From positions 1 through 64,000 of the forward strand of contig CAYVKA010000001.1 of the NCBI GenBank assembly GCA_964451925.1: a stretch of DNA of 64,000 nucleotides, in the 5' to 3' direction. Below the pieces are notes generated by a model that did no database searches, had not been told where the DNA came from, and saw only the letters and a list, made by a program, of their open reading frames with translations. This document shows, piece after piece, positions 23,882 through 32,875 of this stretch. A program made the translations under genes and the position numbers. Origin of the DNA: Nevskia sp964451925. Lineage in GTDB: Bacteria; Pseudomonadota; Gammaproteobacteria; Nevskiales; Nevskiaceae. Numbering within the stretch: position 1 is the stretch's first letter; each line of letters starts with the position of its first letter.

Positions 23882-26104
23882 CTATTTGCGCAGCGGCAGA
23901 TCCACGTAGCTGTCGCCGTACCAGCGGATTTTGAGCGGACGGCGGCCATCGGCGATGGACTCCTCGCTGACGTTCTTGCCGCTGCCATAGTTGATTTCGC
24001 GATCGGGCCGCTTGTTGACGCCCAGCACCAGCGCCAGGCGGCTGCCCGCCTGCAGCCTGCGGCTGGCGATGCAGGCGCTGACGAACGGCAGCTGCTGCCG
24101 TTCCCCGGCCCTGAGCAGGCGCCGGTGGACCGGATCGCCGGCATAGCTGGCGCGGAACTCATAGGGCTGGCACAGCGGCAGATAATCGCCCCCGGCCCGC
24201 AGCTCATACAGGGCCACGTACAGGTCCAGATCCATGCGGTTGAGGTGCAGATCGAGCTGGCCGGAAAACTGGCCGCTGAGCTCGCTGGCCTGCTGCAACG
24301 GCTCGCTGACAAAAATCTGGCCGTTGCGGGCCGCCGGCGCCTTGCCGGCCACCGGCGCCGCCTCGCCCGCATCGCCACGCTCGGCGAAGTGGAGGGTCTG
24401 CTCGGCATACCCGTCGGCGGGCGGCTGCGTCGCCGCCAGGATGTGGCGTGTCCCGGCGCCGGCGGGATCGAGGTAAAAACGCCGCGTCGCCCCGGCCATC
24501 GCATCGAGCGAGGCGGCGTGGCGCCACTGGTTGGCACCCGCCACCTCGAAGTTGACCCGATCCTGCAGCAGAGGCGGCAGCGCCGCCTTCCTGAAGACAT
24601 GGTCGAACCACTGGAAACGCAGCTCGCGCAGGTCGACCAGCGCCGTGGCGTCCACCCCCTGCCCCTTGAGCAGCGGCGACGGGCCGTCCGGCAATGCCCG
24701 TTCGTCGTACGGCCCAAGCAGCAGCCGATGCTCGCCGCCGGGCCGGTATTGCTGGTGCCGGCGGAAATAGTACAGCGCACCGTCCGCTCCGTCGGCGTAG
24801 TAGCCGGTCATCGACAGCACCGGGATTCCAACCTGCGCGAACTGCTCGCCGAACGGAATCATCTTCTGCCAGTAGCGGTCGTAACTCGGGTGGGTCAGCC
24901 ATTCGCGGAACAGCGGGCTGCGCGCGCCGGCCACGCGGTCGAAGCTGCGGTAGGGCTTGCCGCTGCGGTACCACTTCTGGTCCAGCGCGCGCATCTGCGC
25001 TGCGTCCAGAGCGCCGCCGCCGGCGCTGCCCCGTTCGAGGCGGAGGGCCAGGCCGTAGGCGGAATTGCGGAACACGCGGCCCGGCGCCGGAAAATCGATG
25101 CCCGGCGCCATGGCATCAGCGGTGGCGATGGCCTGCAACGGCGAAGGCAGCTTGGTGGCGGCCCAGGCGGCAAAGCCGGCATAGCCTTCGCCGTACATGC
25201 CGACCTGGCCATCGCTCCACGGCTGTCGGACGATCCAGCGGATCACCTTGCGTGCGTCGGCGCCGTCATGGGCGAACGGCACGATGCCGCCCGCGCGGCT
25301 GCGGCTGTAGGCCACCACCCCGACGTAGCCATGAGCCGCCGCCGCAGCAGCGTCGTCCAATGACGGGGCCAGGGCGAATTCGAGCAGCGCCGGGCGTTTC
25401 CTGGCGGCACCCTTGGGGCGGACGCTGCGGATATGAATCTGCGCGCCGCGCGGCGTGCGAATCAGGGCCTCGTCGTCGCTCAGGTAACGCCGCCCCTGGT
25501 CCTCGGCGGCAAGCGGCCCGAGCAGCGGGCCAAGGCTGCGCCGCGCCTGCAGCGATACGTAAACCCGGACCAGGTCGAGCGCCTGCTGTTGCTCGATGCG
25601 CGCTCCACCGCGCATCTGATCGAACGCCACCTGCAGCGCGCCCTCCGGCACCGCCGGCGGCGTCCGCAGCCAGGCGATCAGCGCATAGGCGTCCTGGTCG
25701 CCGAGGCGGGCCGCGGTGTCCTTGAACGTTTGGGCGAAAGCCTGCGCCAGCGGCACTGCCGCAGCGGCCTCCTGCGCCTTGGCGTGCGCGTACAGGTCCA
25801 GCGCCAGCGATGGCCCGGAAAGCGGTACGGTGCCGTGCTGCCGGTCGCGCAGCGACTGGCGCGAATCGTCCGCCGCCGCATAGTTTCCGGCCGCCAGTTG
25901 CAGCAGCGACAGGTTGGCGAGGTACTGCTGGATATCCGTATCCTGGTATACCGGCAGCATGCGCTCGGCCAGGTCGCGCACGGCGTTGGAGGTGGCCGGA
26001 TCGCCGGCCGTCGCCGGCGGCTGGAACTCGAAATCCTGGGCCGTGGCGCGGTATGGCGCCAGCGCCAGCAGCAGCAGGCAGAGCGTGTGGATGAATCGGG
26101 TCAT
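23882..26104 (-). CDS. Secreted CocE/NonD-family hydrolase homologue lacking catalytic Ser and His
   Basis: The 740-residue protein has a Sec signal peptide (about 1-22, cleavage near TAQ). A helical N-terminal region (about 30-200) is followed by the X-Pro dipeptidyl-peptidase/CocE alpha/beta-hydrolase fold (about 215-480) and a C-terminal jelly-roll domain (about 515-740: SLDAMAGATRRFYLDPAGAG, FVSEPLQQASELSGQFSGQL). Active relatives have GxSYxG at the nucleophile elbow. Here it is GEGYAG (305-310), with Gly at the Ser position. Relatives also have GPYDH or GPWTH with the catalytic His, and here it is GPYDER (464-469). The Asp-bearing loop GYYADGADG is near 434-442. So the fold is clear but hydrolysis is unlikely. 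It is the last gene of the cassette, with a 4-nt overlap with the ABC gene. Confidence 0.85.
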   Translation of the reverse strand: MTRFIHTLCLLLLALAPYRATAQDFEFQPPATAGDPATSNAVRDLAERMLPVYQDTDIQQYLANLSLLQLAAGNYAAADDSRQSLRDRQHGTVPLSGPSLALDLYAHAKAQEAAAAVPLAQAFAQTFKDTAARLGDQDAYALIAWLRTPPAVPEGALQVAFDQMRGGARIEQQQALDLVRVYVSLQARRSLGPLLGPLAAEDQGRRYLSDDEALIRTPRGAQIHIRSVRPKGAARKRPALLEFALAPSLDDAAAAAAHGYVGVVAYSRSRAGGIVPFAHDGADARKVIRWIVRQPWSDGQVGMYGEGYAGFAAWAATKLPSPLQAIATADAMAPGIDFPAPGRVFRNSAYGLALRLERGSAGGGALDAAQMRALDQKWYRSGKPYRSFDRVAGARSPLFREWLTHPSYDRYWQKMIPFGEQFAQVGIPVLSMTGYYADGADGALYYFRRHQQYRPGGEHRLLLGPYDERALPDGPSPLLKGQGVDATALVDLRELRFQWFDHVFRKAALPPLLQDRVNFEVAGANQWRHAASLDAMAGATRRFYLDPAGAGTRHILAATQPPADGYAEQTLHFAERGDAGEAAPVAGKAPAARNGQIFVSEPLQQASELSGQFSGQLDLHLNRMDLDLYVALYELRAGGDYLPLCQPYEFRASYAGDPVHRRLLRAGERQQLPFVSACIASRRLQAGSRLALVLGVNKRPDREINYGSGKNVSEESIADGRRPLKIRWYGDSYVDLPLRK

Positions 26105-27918
26105 GGGCGGATGGCTGGAGGGCTGCCGGACTTTAGCGCATCATCCGCGGCCCCGGGGGTGGCCGCCGCCCTGGCCGGCGCCTTGTCCAGGTGCAGCACC
26201 CGCGAGAACAGCGGGTCGTGTCCCTCCACGGCGGTACCGATGTGTATCACTCCGGTCCGCGGCAGCTCGTAGGTCAGCACGTCGACCACCCGGTCGAGCA
26301 ATTCCTCGTCGAGCGAGCCGAAGGCGTCGTCGATCAGCACCCAAGGCGGCGCCTGCAGCATCAGGCGGGCGAACGCCAGGCCGAACTGCTCGTCCTGGCT
26401 CAGCTCACGCTCCCAGCGCTGGCTGGTGTCGAGCATCGGCACCAGGCGGTCGAGGCCCAGGCGGCGCAGCGCGCGGGCGAATGCTTCCGCATCGAAACTG
26501 TCCACCGCCTGCGGATAGGCCAGCACTTCGCGCAGGCTGCCGCGCGGCAGGTAAGGCGTGCCGCGCGGCATGTACAGGATCGGCTCACCCAGCGGGCCGG
26601 CGATGCGGCCGCTGCCCCAGGGCCACAGCCCCGCCAGCGCGCGGAACAGCAAGGTCTTGCCGGTGCCGGGCGCTGCCGCCACCAGTACGCGCTCGCCGGC
26701 GCTCAGCACCACCCGCTCTTCGCGCAGGCGGTCGTGGCCGGCGGACGATTCGACCTCCAGGTTCTCGATCAGCATCTGCCCCGGCTCGCCCTCGGTATAG
26801 ACGATGCGGCTCTCGGTGCTGCGCGGCGCATCGTCCATGGTCAGCGCCTGGCGGAAGCTGGCGACGCGCAGCAACGTCGCGCGCCAGTCGGCGATGACGC
26901 TGAAGTTGTCCACGAACCAGCGCAGCGAGGACTGCGCCTGGGTGAAGGCCGCCGCCGCCATCATCAGCCCGCCGAACGAGATCTTGCCGGAGAAGAACAG
27001 CGGCACCGCCACCAGGATCGGGGCCACCAGCGTGATCCAGCCGAAGCCGGCGGTGATCCAGGTGAGGTTGGTCAGTCCGGTGACCAGGCGGCTGGTGGCG
27101 CGCAGCACCTCCGCCAGGTCCAGCTGCACCCGACGCCTTTCGTCGCCCTCGCCCGCCGCCAGGGAAATGCCGTCGAGGTGCTCGTTGATGCGCACCAGCG
27201 AAAAGCGCAGGTCCGCTTCGCGCGCATAGCGCTCCGCATTGCGCGCGATCAGGCTGTGGCCGACGCGGTAGCTGAGCAGCGAACCGAGGCCGGCGTAAAG
27301 GATCGCCGCCCACAGCATGAACCCTGGAATCGGGTAGTCCTCGCCGGCGATGCGGAAACTGAAGTCCTGCGACAGAACCCACAGGATGCCAGCAAAGCTC
27401 ATGAACAGGATCGTGGCCTGGAACAGGCCCACTCCCAGATCGGCCGAAAGCTCGCACAGCTTGCGCGCATCCTCGTGCATGCGCTGGTCGGGATTGACGC
27501 CCATCGGCCCGGCGTGCGCCAGCCAGAAGGCGCGGCGCGGCTTCATCCAGTGCTTCACCAGGTTCTGCACCAGGCCTTCGCGCATGCGCCACTTCAGCGT
27601 TTCCACCAGCCAGCGCTGTATCACGTTGAGCACCAGCAGCGCGCCGGCAATGACGAAGAACACGGCGAGCTGGTGCAGGAAGTCGCGCATGTCACGGCGC
27701 GACAGGGCGTCGTAGAACGGCTTGTTCCAGCTGTTGAGTCGGATCTGGCCGTAGGCGGTAAGGCCGATGACGATGAGCGTGGCGATAGCCAGGCTGCCCA
27801 GCACCCGGCCAACGGTCGAGTAGCGCAGGATGCCCAGCATCAGCCCGAGCTGGCGCCAGAATCCGAGATCGGCTCCCTCCTCGGATGCGGTGCTGTCCCG
27901 CTGCGCCACGGCGTTCAT
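26101..27918 (-). CDS. SbmA/BacA/YddA-like ABC transporter (fused membrane and ATPase domains)
   Basis: The 605-residue protein has an N-terminal membrane domain of the SbmA/BacA type (about 35-330: LNSWNKPFYDALSRRDMRDF, FWLAHAGPMGVNPDQRMHED-ARKL, FGGLMMAAAAFTQAQSSLRW-FVDNF). A C-terminal ATPase domain follows (about 375-580). Walker A is PGTGKT (417-422), the signature is LSQDEQ (506-511) and Walker B is VLIDD (527-531). Relatives such as Rv1819c import hydrophilic molecules, and BacA/SbmA take up peptides. Several motifs are weak: Arg at the usual Q-loop Gln (YMPRGTPYLP), a shortened signature, and Asp after the Walker B Asp where Glu is usual. Both ends overlap neighbours by ATGA, so it is part of the glycosidase cassette. 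Confidence 0.9.
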   Translation of the reverse strand: MNAVAQRDSTASEEGADLGFWRQLGLMLGILRYSTVGRVLGSLAIATLIVIGLTAYGQIRLNSWNKPFYDALSRRDMRDFLHQLAVFFVIAGALLVLNVIQRWLVETLKWRMREGLVQNLVKHWMKPRRAFWLAHAGPMGVNPDQRMHEDARKLCELSADLGVGLFQATILFMSFAGILWVLSQDFSFRIAGEDYPIPGFMLWAAILYAGLGSLLSYRVGHSLIARNAERYAREADLRFSLVRINEHLDGISLAAGEGDERRRVQLDLAEVLRATSRLVTGLTNLTWITAGFGWITLVAPILVAVPLFFSGKISFGGLMMAAAAFTQAQSSLRWFVDNFSVIADWRATLLRVASFRQALTMDDAPRSTESRIVYTEGEPGQMLIENLEVESSAGHDRLREERVVLSAGERVLVAAAPGTGKTLLFRALAGLWPWGSGRIAGPLGEPILYMPRGTPYLPRGSLREVLAYPQAVDSFDAEAFARALRRLGLDRLVPMLDTSQRWERELSQDEQFGLAFARLMLQAPPWVLIDDAFGSLDEELLDRVVDVLTYELPRTGVIHIGTAVEGHDPLFSRVLHLDKAPARAAATPGAADDALKSGSPPAIRP

Positions 27919-29276
27919 TCTCCCGCGGTCCGCTGATCCGGGCCGGGGCCCGGGTTTACCACTGCCGAGCGGCGCCGCGCGGCGATGCAGGAAATGAACG
28001 CGGCGTAGCTCCAGGCCAGGTGCCGAGCCGAGGTCTGGGCGCCGCTGCGCTGGTCGAACTGCTCGGACAAGGCGCCGTCCGCCGGCGTGTAGGCGCGCAC
28101 CGTGGCGAGGAAGCCGTCACCGCGCTCGATCCAGGCCCGCGGGTCGGCGGCGCCCTCCGCCGCACGGAAGCAGAATTCGGCCGCGCCCAGGGTCGAGAAG
28201 TAGTACGCGCCGCCGGAATAGTAGACGTCTCCCTGATAGCGCCCCATCGCCGGCCCGCTGCCGGCGGCACGCTGGCGGTTGATCGGGTACGCCGCGTCGA
28301 ACAGCGCCTCCAGGCGCGCCAGCGTACGCTGCATGCGCGGGTCGTGCACCGAGTGCGCCGCAACCTCGCCGGGACTGTGGACCGCCGACAGAATCACCGC
28401 GATGTCGAGGTCTTTGCTGGAGCGTGTCGCATCGGGCAGGATGCGCGAGCGGTAGTACCCTTCCTGTTCCAGCCAGAAATGGTCGAGCGTGTTCAGGATG
28501 GTCGCTGCTTCGGCGCGACAGCTCTGCGCCTGCACCGCGTCGCCGGTGGACTCCAGCCAGGCGGCACCCGCCGCCAGGGCCGCGGCGGAAACGCGCAGGG
28601 TGTAGTAGTGCTGCCCCCGCTCCTCCTCCCAGATATCGTAGGAAGGCTCGCACCAGTGGCGCAGTGTGAACTCGAGATCGGCGCGGATCAGTTGCGCTGC
28701 GCGCGCGCGCAGCACCGCATCGAGCTGCACGTCCCGCATCCAGCCCAGCACGGCCAGCGCGCGCAGCGGCGGCCCGTCGTGCTGCGGCCGCGCCCACCTG
28801 GAGATGTCCAGCGTGCCATCGGTGTTGACCCGCGTTTCGGCGGCCACCGCGTCGCCCTGCACCTGTGCCAGTTCGGCCTCGTCGCGCAGGAAGCGCAGGA
28901 AATCCGGCGCAACGCCGGCGCGCCATGACGGCTCTTCCGCCAGGCGCCGCCCGTCGAGCTGCTGCAGCAGCCGATTGAAGCTCAGGAAATCAGCGAAATG
29001 GCCCACCGCCTCCGCGCCCAGCGAGCCATCCGCATGCAGCAGGCGCAGCGCATCGATCACCACCGCGGAGTCGCGGTACCAGTGGAAGAAATAGTCGGGC
29101 TCCGGGTCGTAGGCCCCCAGCACCGGCGAGGCGACGATCGAACCGGGCAGCGGCCGGACGGTCTGGGCGAAGCCGGGCCGGGTCTTGACGATGGCGGTCG
29201 GCGACACGCTGGCCAGCATCCCCTGCGCCGAATGGCGGTATTGCCGCTCCAGCCACTGCGCGAAGGTGTCCCTCAT
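27915..29276 (-). CDS. Glycoside hydrolase family 15 (glucoamylase-type)
   Basis: GH15 enzymes release glucose from non-reducing ends of alpha-glucans or alpha-glucosides by inversion. The 453-residue protein fits the (alpha/alpha)6 barrel. It has YFFHWYRDSAVVIDALRLL (about 62-80), a general-acid region SYDIWEEERGQHYYTLRVSA (E217 expected), and a general-base region GALSEQFDQRSGAQTSARHL followed by AWSYAAFI (E405 expected). These match fungal glucoamylase motifs well. There is no signal peptide, so it should be cytoplasmic. It is joined to the PF10091 gene upstream and the ABC gene downstream by 4-nt overlaps. Specificity could be maltodextrin, isomaltose-type or trehalose. Confidence 0.92.
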   Translation of the reverse strand: MRDTFAQWLERQYRHSAQGMLASVSPTAIVKTRPGFAQTVRPLPGSIVASPVLGAYDPEPDYFFHWYRDSAVVIDALRLLHADGSLGAEAVGHFADFLSFNRLLQQLDGRRLAEEPSWRAGVAPDFLRFLRDEAELAQVQGDAVAAETRVNTDGTLDISRWARPQHDGPPLRALAVLGWMRDVQLDAVLRARAAQLIRADLEFTLRHWCEPSYDIWEEERGQHYYTLRVSAAALAAGAAWLESTGDAVQAQSCRAEAATILNTLDHFWLEQEGYYRSRILPDATRSSKDLDIAVILSAVHSPGEVAAHSVHDPRMQRTLARLEALFDAAYPINRQRAAGSGPAMGRYQGDVYYSGGAYYFSTLGAAEFCFRAAEGAADPRAWIERGDGFLATVRAYTPADGALSEQFDQRSGAQTSARHLAWSYAAFISCIAARRRSAVVNPGPGPDQRTAGE

Positions 29277-30586
29277 CCTGCCGCCCCCTCATCCAGCCAG
29301 GGGCTGCTGAACCCGAGCTGGCGCAGACCGTGACGCACCTCGGGCACGCTCATGAACAGCTTCCACAGCAAGCCGCTGCGATGATTCTCCATCATCACCA
29401 CGATCGGGCCCTGGTCGATGGCCAGGTAGGTGTCGGCGTACCAGTTCCTGGCCTCGTTGAAGGCATCGACAAAACCGTAGCGTTGCCACACCTTCTCGCC
29501 GTGGCGCGCCAGGAAATGGCGCAGGGCCTGCAGCGATTCCCGCGGCAGGTAAGGCAGGCTCGACAGCGCCGCGGTGGGAGAGATGGTGCCGTTGTCCTGA
29601 TCCGGGGCGTGGGCCGAATAGCCCAGTGGACCGTCGCTGGCAGTCAGCCCCCAGCAGCTGGTGCCATAGCCCTTGTGGCCGTTCGGATTGGCGACACAAT
29701 GGGCGTGGTTGATGCGCACGTGGCGCAGGTTCTGTTCCCAGTAGTCGGCGTAGCGGTCCTTCAAGCCGCGCGGATCGAGCCCGCAGAATGAGTAGTGGGC
29801 GAGGAACAGCGGGCCTCCATACGGCATGCCCAACGGCAGCTCGATGCCGTAATAGGAGCGGCCGTTGAGGAAGTTGCGGCCCGCGGCAAAGCCGCGGTGG
29901 TAAGCCTGTGGATCGATGGCATAGCGCGGCGCGGACGCCGCCAGCACATAGGTGATCAGGCATTCGTTCCAGCCATGGATCTGGTGGTCCAGCGCCCAGC
30001 CGTTGTTGGCACTCCAGTGCCAGTACAGCAGGTTGTGTCCATCCCGGGTGTACCAGTCCCATTCCACCTCGCGCCACAGCCAGTCGATGCGATCGCGCAC
30101 CGAGCGCTCGGCCGCCGTGTCGCGCTGGAAATACTGCCGCGCGCACAGCAGGCCCATGAACAACAGCGAGGTCTCGACCAGGTCGCCGCCGTCGTCCTTG
30201 CGGCTGAAGGGAATGGTGGCACCGGTACGGCCATTGATGAAATGCGGGTAGGCGCCGTGGTAGCAGGTGGCGCGCCCCAGCAGTTCGAGCATGCCGCCCA
30301 GCCGCTCCAGCGCCGCTTCGCGCGCCACCCAACCACGCTCCACCGCGACGATCAGCGCCATCACGCCGAAGCCCGAACCGCCGATGGTGACCAGGTCGTC
30401 CGACTGGGTGCCGCGGGTCCTGCAGCGGTCCGGCGCCAGGCCGCTGTGCGGATGCCCGGCCTCCCAGAAGAAGCGGAAGGTCTGCCGCTGTACCGCCTCG
30501 ATCAGCTGCTCGTCAGGCAGCTTGAGCAGGGCGGCCGGGCTGGCCGGCCGGAACCTCGGCTTCGGACTCTTGTCTGCATTGGGCAT
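29273..30586 (-). CDS. PF10091 glycosidase, probable GH144 endo-beta-1,2-glucanase type
   Basis: The 437-residue protein belongs to the family often labelled glucoamylase (PF10091). Its characterised members include the GH144 endo-beta-1,2-glucanase and domains of cyclic beta-1,2-glucan synthase. Hallmarks are RQTFRFFWEAGHPHSGLAPD (about 33-52), VTIGGSGFGVMALIVAVERG (about 66-85), AYPHFINGRTGATIPFSRKD, then DGGDLVETSLLFMGLLCAR, and LDHQIHGWNECLITYVLAAS. There is no signal peptide, whereas many relatives are lipoproteins or secreted. I chose the ATG at 30586 because GAGG lies five bases before it. It is the first gene of the four-gene cassette and diverges from the GH3 gene. Beta-1,2-glucan as substrate is a family-based guess. 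Confidence 0.87.
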   Translation of the reverse strand: MPNADKSPKPRFRPASPAALLKLPDEQLIEAVQRQTFRFFWEAGHPHSGLAPDRCRTRGTQSDDLVTIGGSGFGVMALIVAVERGWVAREAALERLGGMLELLGRATCYHGAYPHFINGRTGATIPFSRKDDGGDLVETSLLFMGLLCARQYFQRDTAAERSVRDRIDWLWREVEWDWYTRDGHNLLYWHWSANNGWALDHQIHGWNECLITYVLAASAPRYAIDPQAYHRGFAAGRNFLNGRSYYGIELPLGMPYGGPLFLAHYSFCGLDPRGLKDRYADYWEQNLRHVRINHAHCVANPNGHKGYGTSCWGLTASDGPLGYSAHAPDQDNGTISPTAALSSLPYLPRESLQALRHFLARHGEKVWQRYGFVDAFNEARNWYADTYLAIDQGPIVVMMENHRSGLLWKLFMSVPEVRHGLRQLGFSSPWLDEGAAG

Positions 30587-30702
30587 GAGCACCTCGTTGC
30601 TCGTTCGATTCTGAACCGTGGTGGCGCCTTCGACAGCGTTTCTCTGGCGTTTTCACCCGCTGCACCTATCATACGGACAACACCACCCAAGGATCGCACT
30701 GG

Positions 30703-32853
30703 ATGAGCCGGATCGAGCGCCTGATCGGCGAGATGACGCTGCCCGAGAAGCTCGGGCAACTGACCATGACCGCGGCCGGCTATGCCGTGACCGGTCCGAT
30801 CATCGCCGGCGACTCCACCGAGTCGATCCGTGACGGCACCCTGGGCAACCTGCTGAACCTCTACGGCGCCGGCCCGGTGCACGACCTGCAGCGGCTGGCG
30901 GTGGAGCAATCGCGCCTGGGCATCCCGCTGCTGATCGGCCTGGACATCATCCACGGCCACCGCACCCTGTTCCCCATCCCGCTGGCCGAAGCCGGCCTGT
31001 TCGACCCGGCGACCTGGCGCGAAACCGCGCGCAACGCCGCCGCCGAAGCGGCGGCCGACGGCCTGGCGATGACCTTCGCCCCGATGCTCGATGTGTCGCG
31101 CGACCCGCGCTGGGGGCGCACCGCCGAAGGCCCCGGAGAGGACCCCTGGATCGGCGCGCGCATGGCGCAGGCCAAGGTGCAGGGTTTCCAGGGCGCCGAC
31201 CTGGCCGATGCCGGTGCGCTGGCCGCCTGCGCCAAACATTTCTGCGCCTACGGCCCGGTGACGGCCGGCCGCGAGTACGCCTCGGTCGACATCTCCGAGC
31301 GCACGCTGCGCGAGGTGCACCTGCCGCCGTTCGCCGCCGCGGTCCAGGCCGGCGTGGCCACCATCATGCCGGCCTTCACCGATCTCAACGGCATTCCGAT
31401 GACCGCCCACCCCGGGCTGCTGCGCGACCACCTGCGCGGCGAGCTCGGCTTCGACGGCGTGCTGGTCAGCGACTACAACGCCATCGCCGAACTGCTGCGC
31501 CACGGCGTCGCCGCCGACCTGGCGCAAGCCGCGGCGCTGGCCCTCAACGCCGGCATCGACATCGATATGATGGCCAACGCCTACCGCCACGGCCTGCCGC
31601 TGGCGCTGGAGCGCGGCCTGGTCGGCATGGAGCAGGTGGATACCGCGGTGCGCCGGGTGCTGCGCCTGAAGGAACGCCTCGGCCTGTTCGACAACCCCTA
31701 CCTGCGCGGCAGCCGCAGCGAGACGCCGGCGGATCATGCCAGACGCCAGGCGCTGGCGCGTTCGGTGGGTGCGCGCGCCATCGTCATGTTGCGCAACGAG
31801 CGGCGCACGCTGCCGCTGGCACCGTCGATCCGACGGCTCAGCCTCATCGGCCCGCTGGCCGAGGCGCAAGGCGACATGCGCGGCCCCTGGTGGGCGGCGG
31901 GCGTGCCGGACGGACAGGTCAGCGTACTGGCCGGTCTGCAACAGGCCCTGCCCGGCTGCGAAATCCGCCATGTGACCGGCGTTGCCATCGGTGAAGGCGG
32001 CGTCGACGGCATCGCCGAAGCGCTGGCGCTGTGCGACGGCGCCGAAGCCATCGTGCTGTGCCTGGGCGAAGCGGCGGCGATGAGCGGCGAAGCGGCGAGC
32101 CGGGCCTGCCCCGAGCTGCCGGGCCATCAGCGCCAGCTGGCCGAGGCCGTGCTGGAACGCGCCCGCCAGCTCGGCGTGCCGGTGACCGTGGTGTTGTTCA
32201 GCGGCCGGCCGCTGATCGTGCCCTGGCTGGCCGAAAAGGCCGATGCGCTGCTCGCCGCCTGGTTCCTCGGCAGCGAGGCCGGCCATGCCATCGCCGATGT
32301 GCTGACCGGGCAGGTATCGCCCAGCGGCCGTACGCCGATCACCTGGCCGCGCGCACTGGGGCAGGTGCCGCTGTTCTTCTCCGCGCGCCCCAGCGGCCGG
32401 CCGGCCGACCCCAAGGACCATTTCACCAGCAAATATCTCGACGTGCCGAACGAGCCGCTCTACCCTTTCGGACACGGACTGAGCTACGGCCGCTTTGTCT
32501 ACTCCGCGTTGCGCGTGACACCGCCGAGCGTGAAGCAGGACGACATCATCGAAATCCAGGTCGACCTCAGCAACCAGGGTGAACGGGAGGCGGAGGAAAC
32601 CGTGTTCCTGTTCACCCGCGACAAGGTGGCCAGCGTGGCCCGGCCGCTGCTCGAACTGCGCGAGGTCGGCAAGATCCGGCTGCAGCCCGGCGAAAGCGGC
32701 AGCGTGCGGCTCAGCATCGCCGCCGCGGCCCTGTGCTTCCTCGACGCCTCACTGAAGCCGGTGTTCGAGCCGGGCGAGGTGGAGATCCTGGCCGGGCCGA
32801 ACGCCGACCGCGCGCAGCTGCTGACGGCGCAGATCCACCTGCGCGCCGCCTGA
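30703..32853 (+). CDS. GH3 beta-glucosidase (BglX-like, cytoplasmic form)
   Basis: The 716-residue retaining beta-glucosidase has the three GH3 parts: a TIM-barrel domain (about 1-330), an alpha/beta sandwich (about 350-560) and a C-terminal fibronectin-like domain (about 610-710). The nucleophile region is FDGVLVSDYNAIAEL (D257). Substrate-site motifs KHF (178-180) and DPRWGRTAEGPGEDPW (134-149) are present. The acid/base region is GEAAAMSGEAASR (E463). It lacks the signal peptide that E. coli BglX has. AAGGA precedes the ATG. It diverges from the PF10091 gene across 116 bp, consistent with removal of glucose from glucan oligomers made by that enzyme. GH3 enzymes active on sophorose are known, but the specificity here is not proven. 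Confidence 0.93.
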   Translation: MSRIERLIGEMTLPEKLGQLTMTAAGYAVTGPIIAGDSTESIRDGTLGNLLNLYGAGPVHDLQRLAVEQSRLGIPLLIGLDIIHGHRTLFPIPLAEAGLFDPATWRETARNAAAEAAADGLAMTFAPMLDVSRDPRWGRTAEGPGEDPWIGARMAQAKVQGFQGADLADAGALAACAKHFCAYGPVTAGREYASVDISERTLREVHLPPFAAAVQAGVATIMPAFTDLNGIPMTAHPGLLRDHLRGELGFDGVLVSDYNAIAELLRHGVAADLAQAAALALNAGIDIDMMANAYRHGLPLALERGLVGMEQVDTAVRRVLRLKERLGLFDNPYLRGSRSETPADHARRQALARSVGARAIVMLRNERRTLPLAPSIRRLSLIGPLAEAQGDMRGPWWAAGVPDGQVSVLAGLQQALPGCEIRHVTGVAIGEGGVDGIAEALALCDGAEAIVLCLGEAAAMSGEAASRACPELPGHQRQLAEAVLERARQLGVPVTVVLFSGRPLIVPWLAEKADALLAAWFLGSEAGHAIADVLTGQVSPSGRTPITWPRALGQVPLFFSARPSGRPADPKDHFTSKYLDVPNEPLYPFGHGLSYGRFVYSALRVTPPSVKQDDIIEIQVDLSNQGEREAEETVFLFTRDKVASVARPLLELREVGKIRLQPGESGSVRLSIAAAALCFLDASLKPVFEPGEVEILAGPNADRAQLLTAQIHLRAA

Positions 32854-32875
32854 TTGCCGGCGCGGTCAGCGACGC

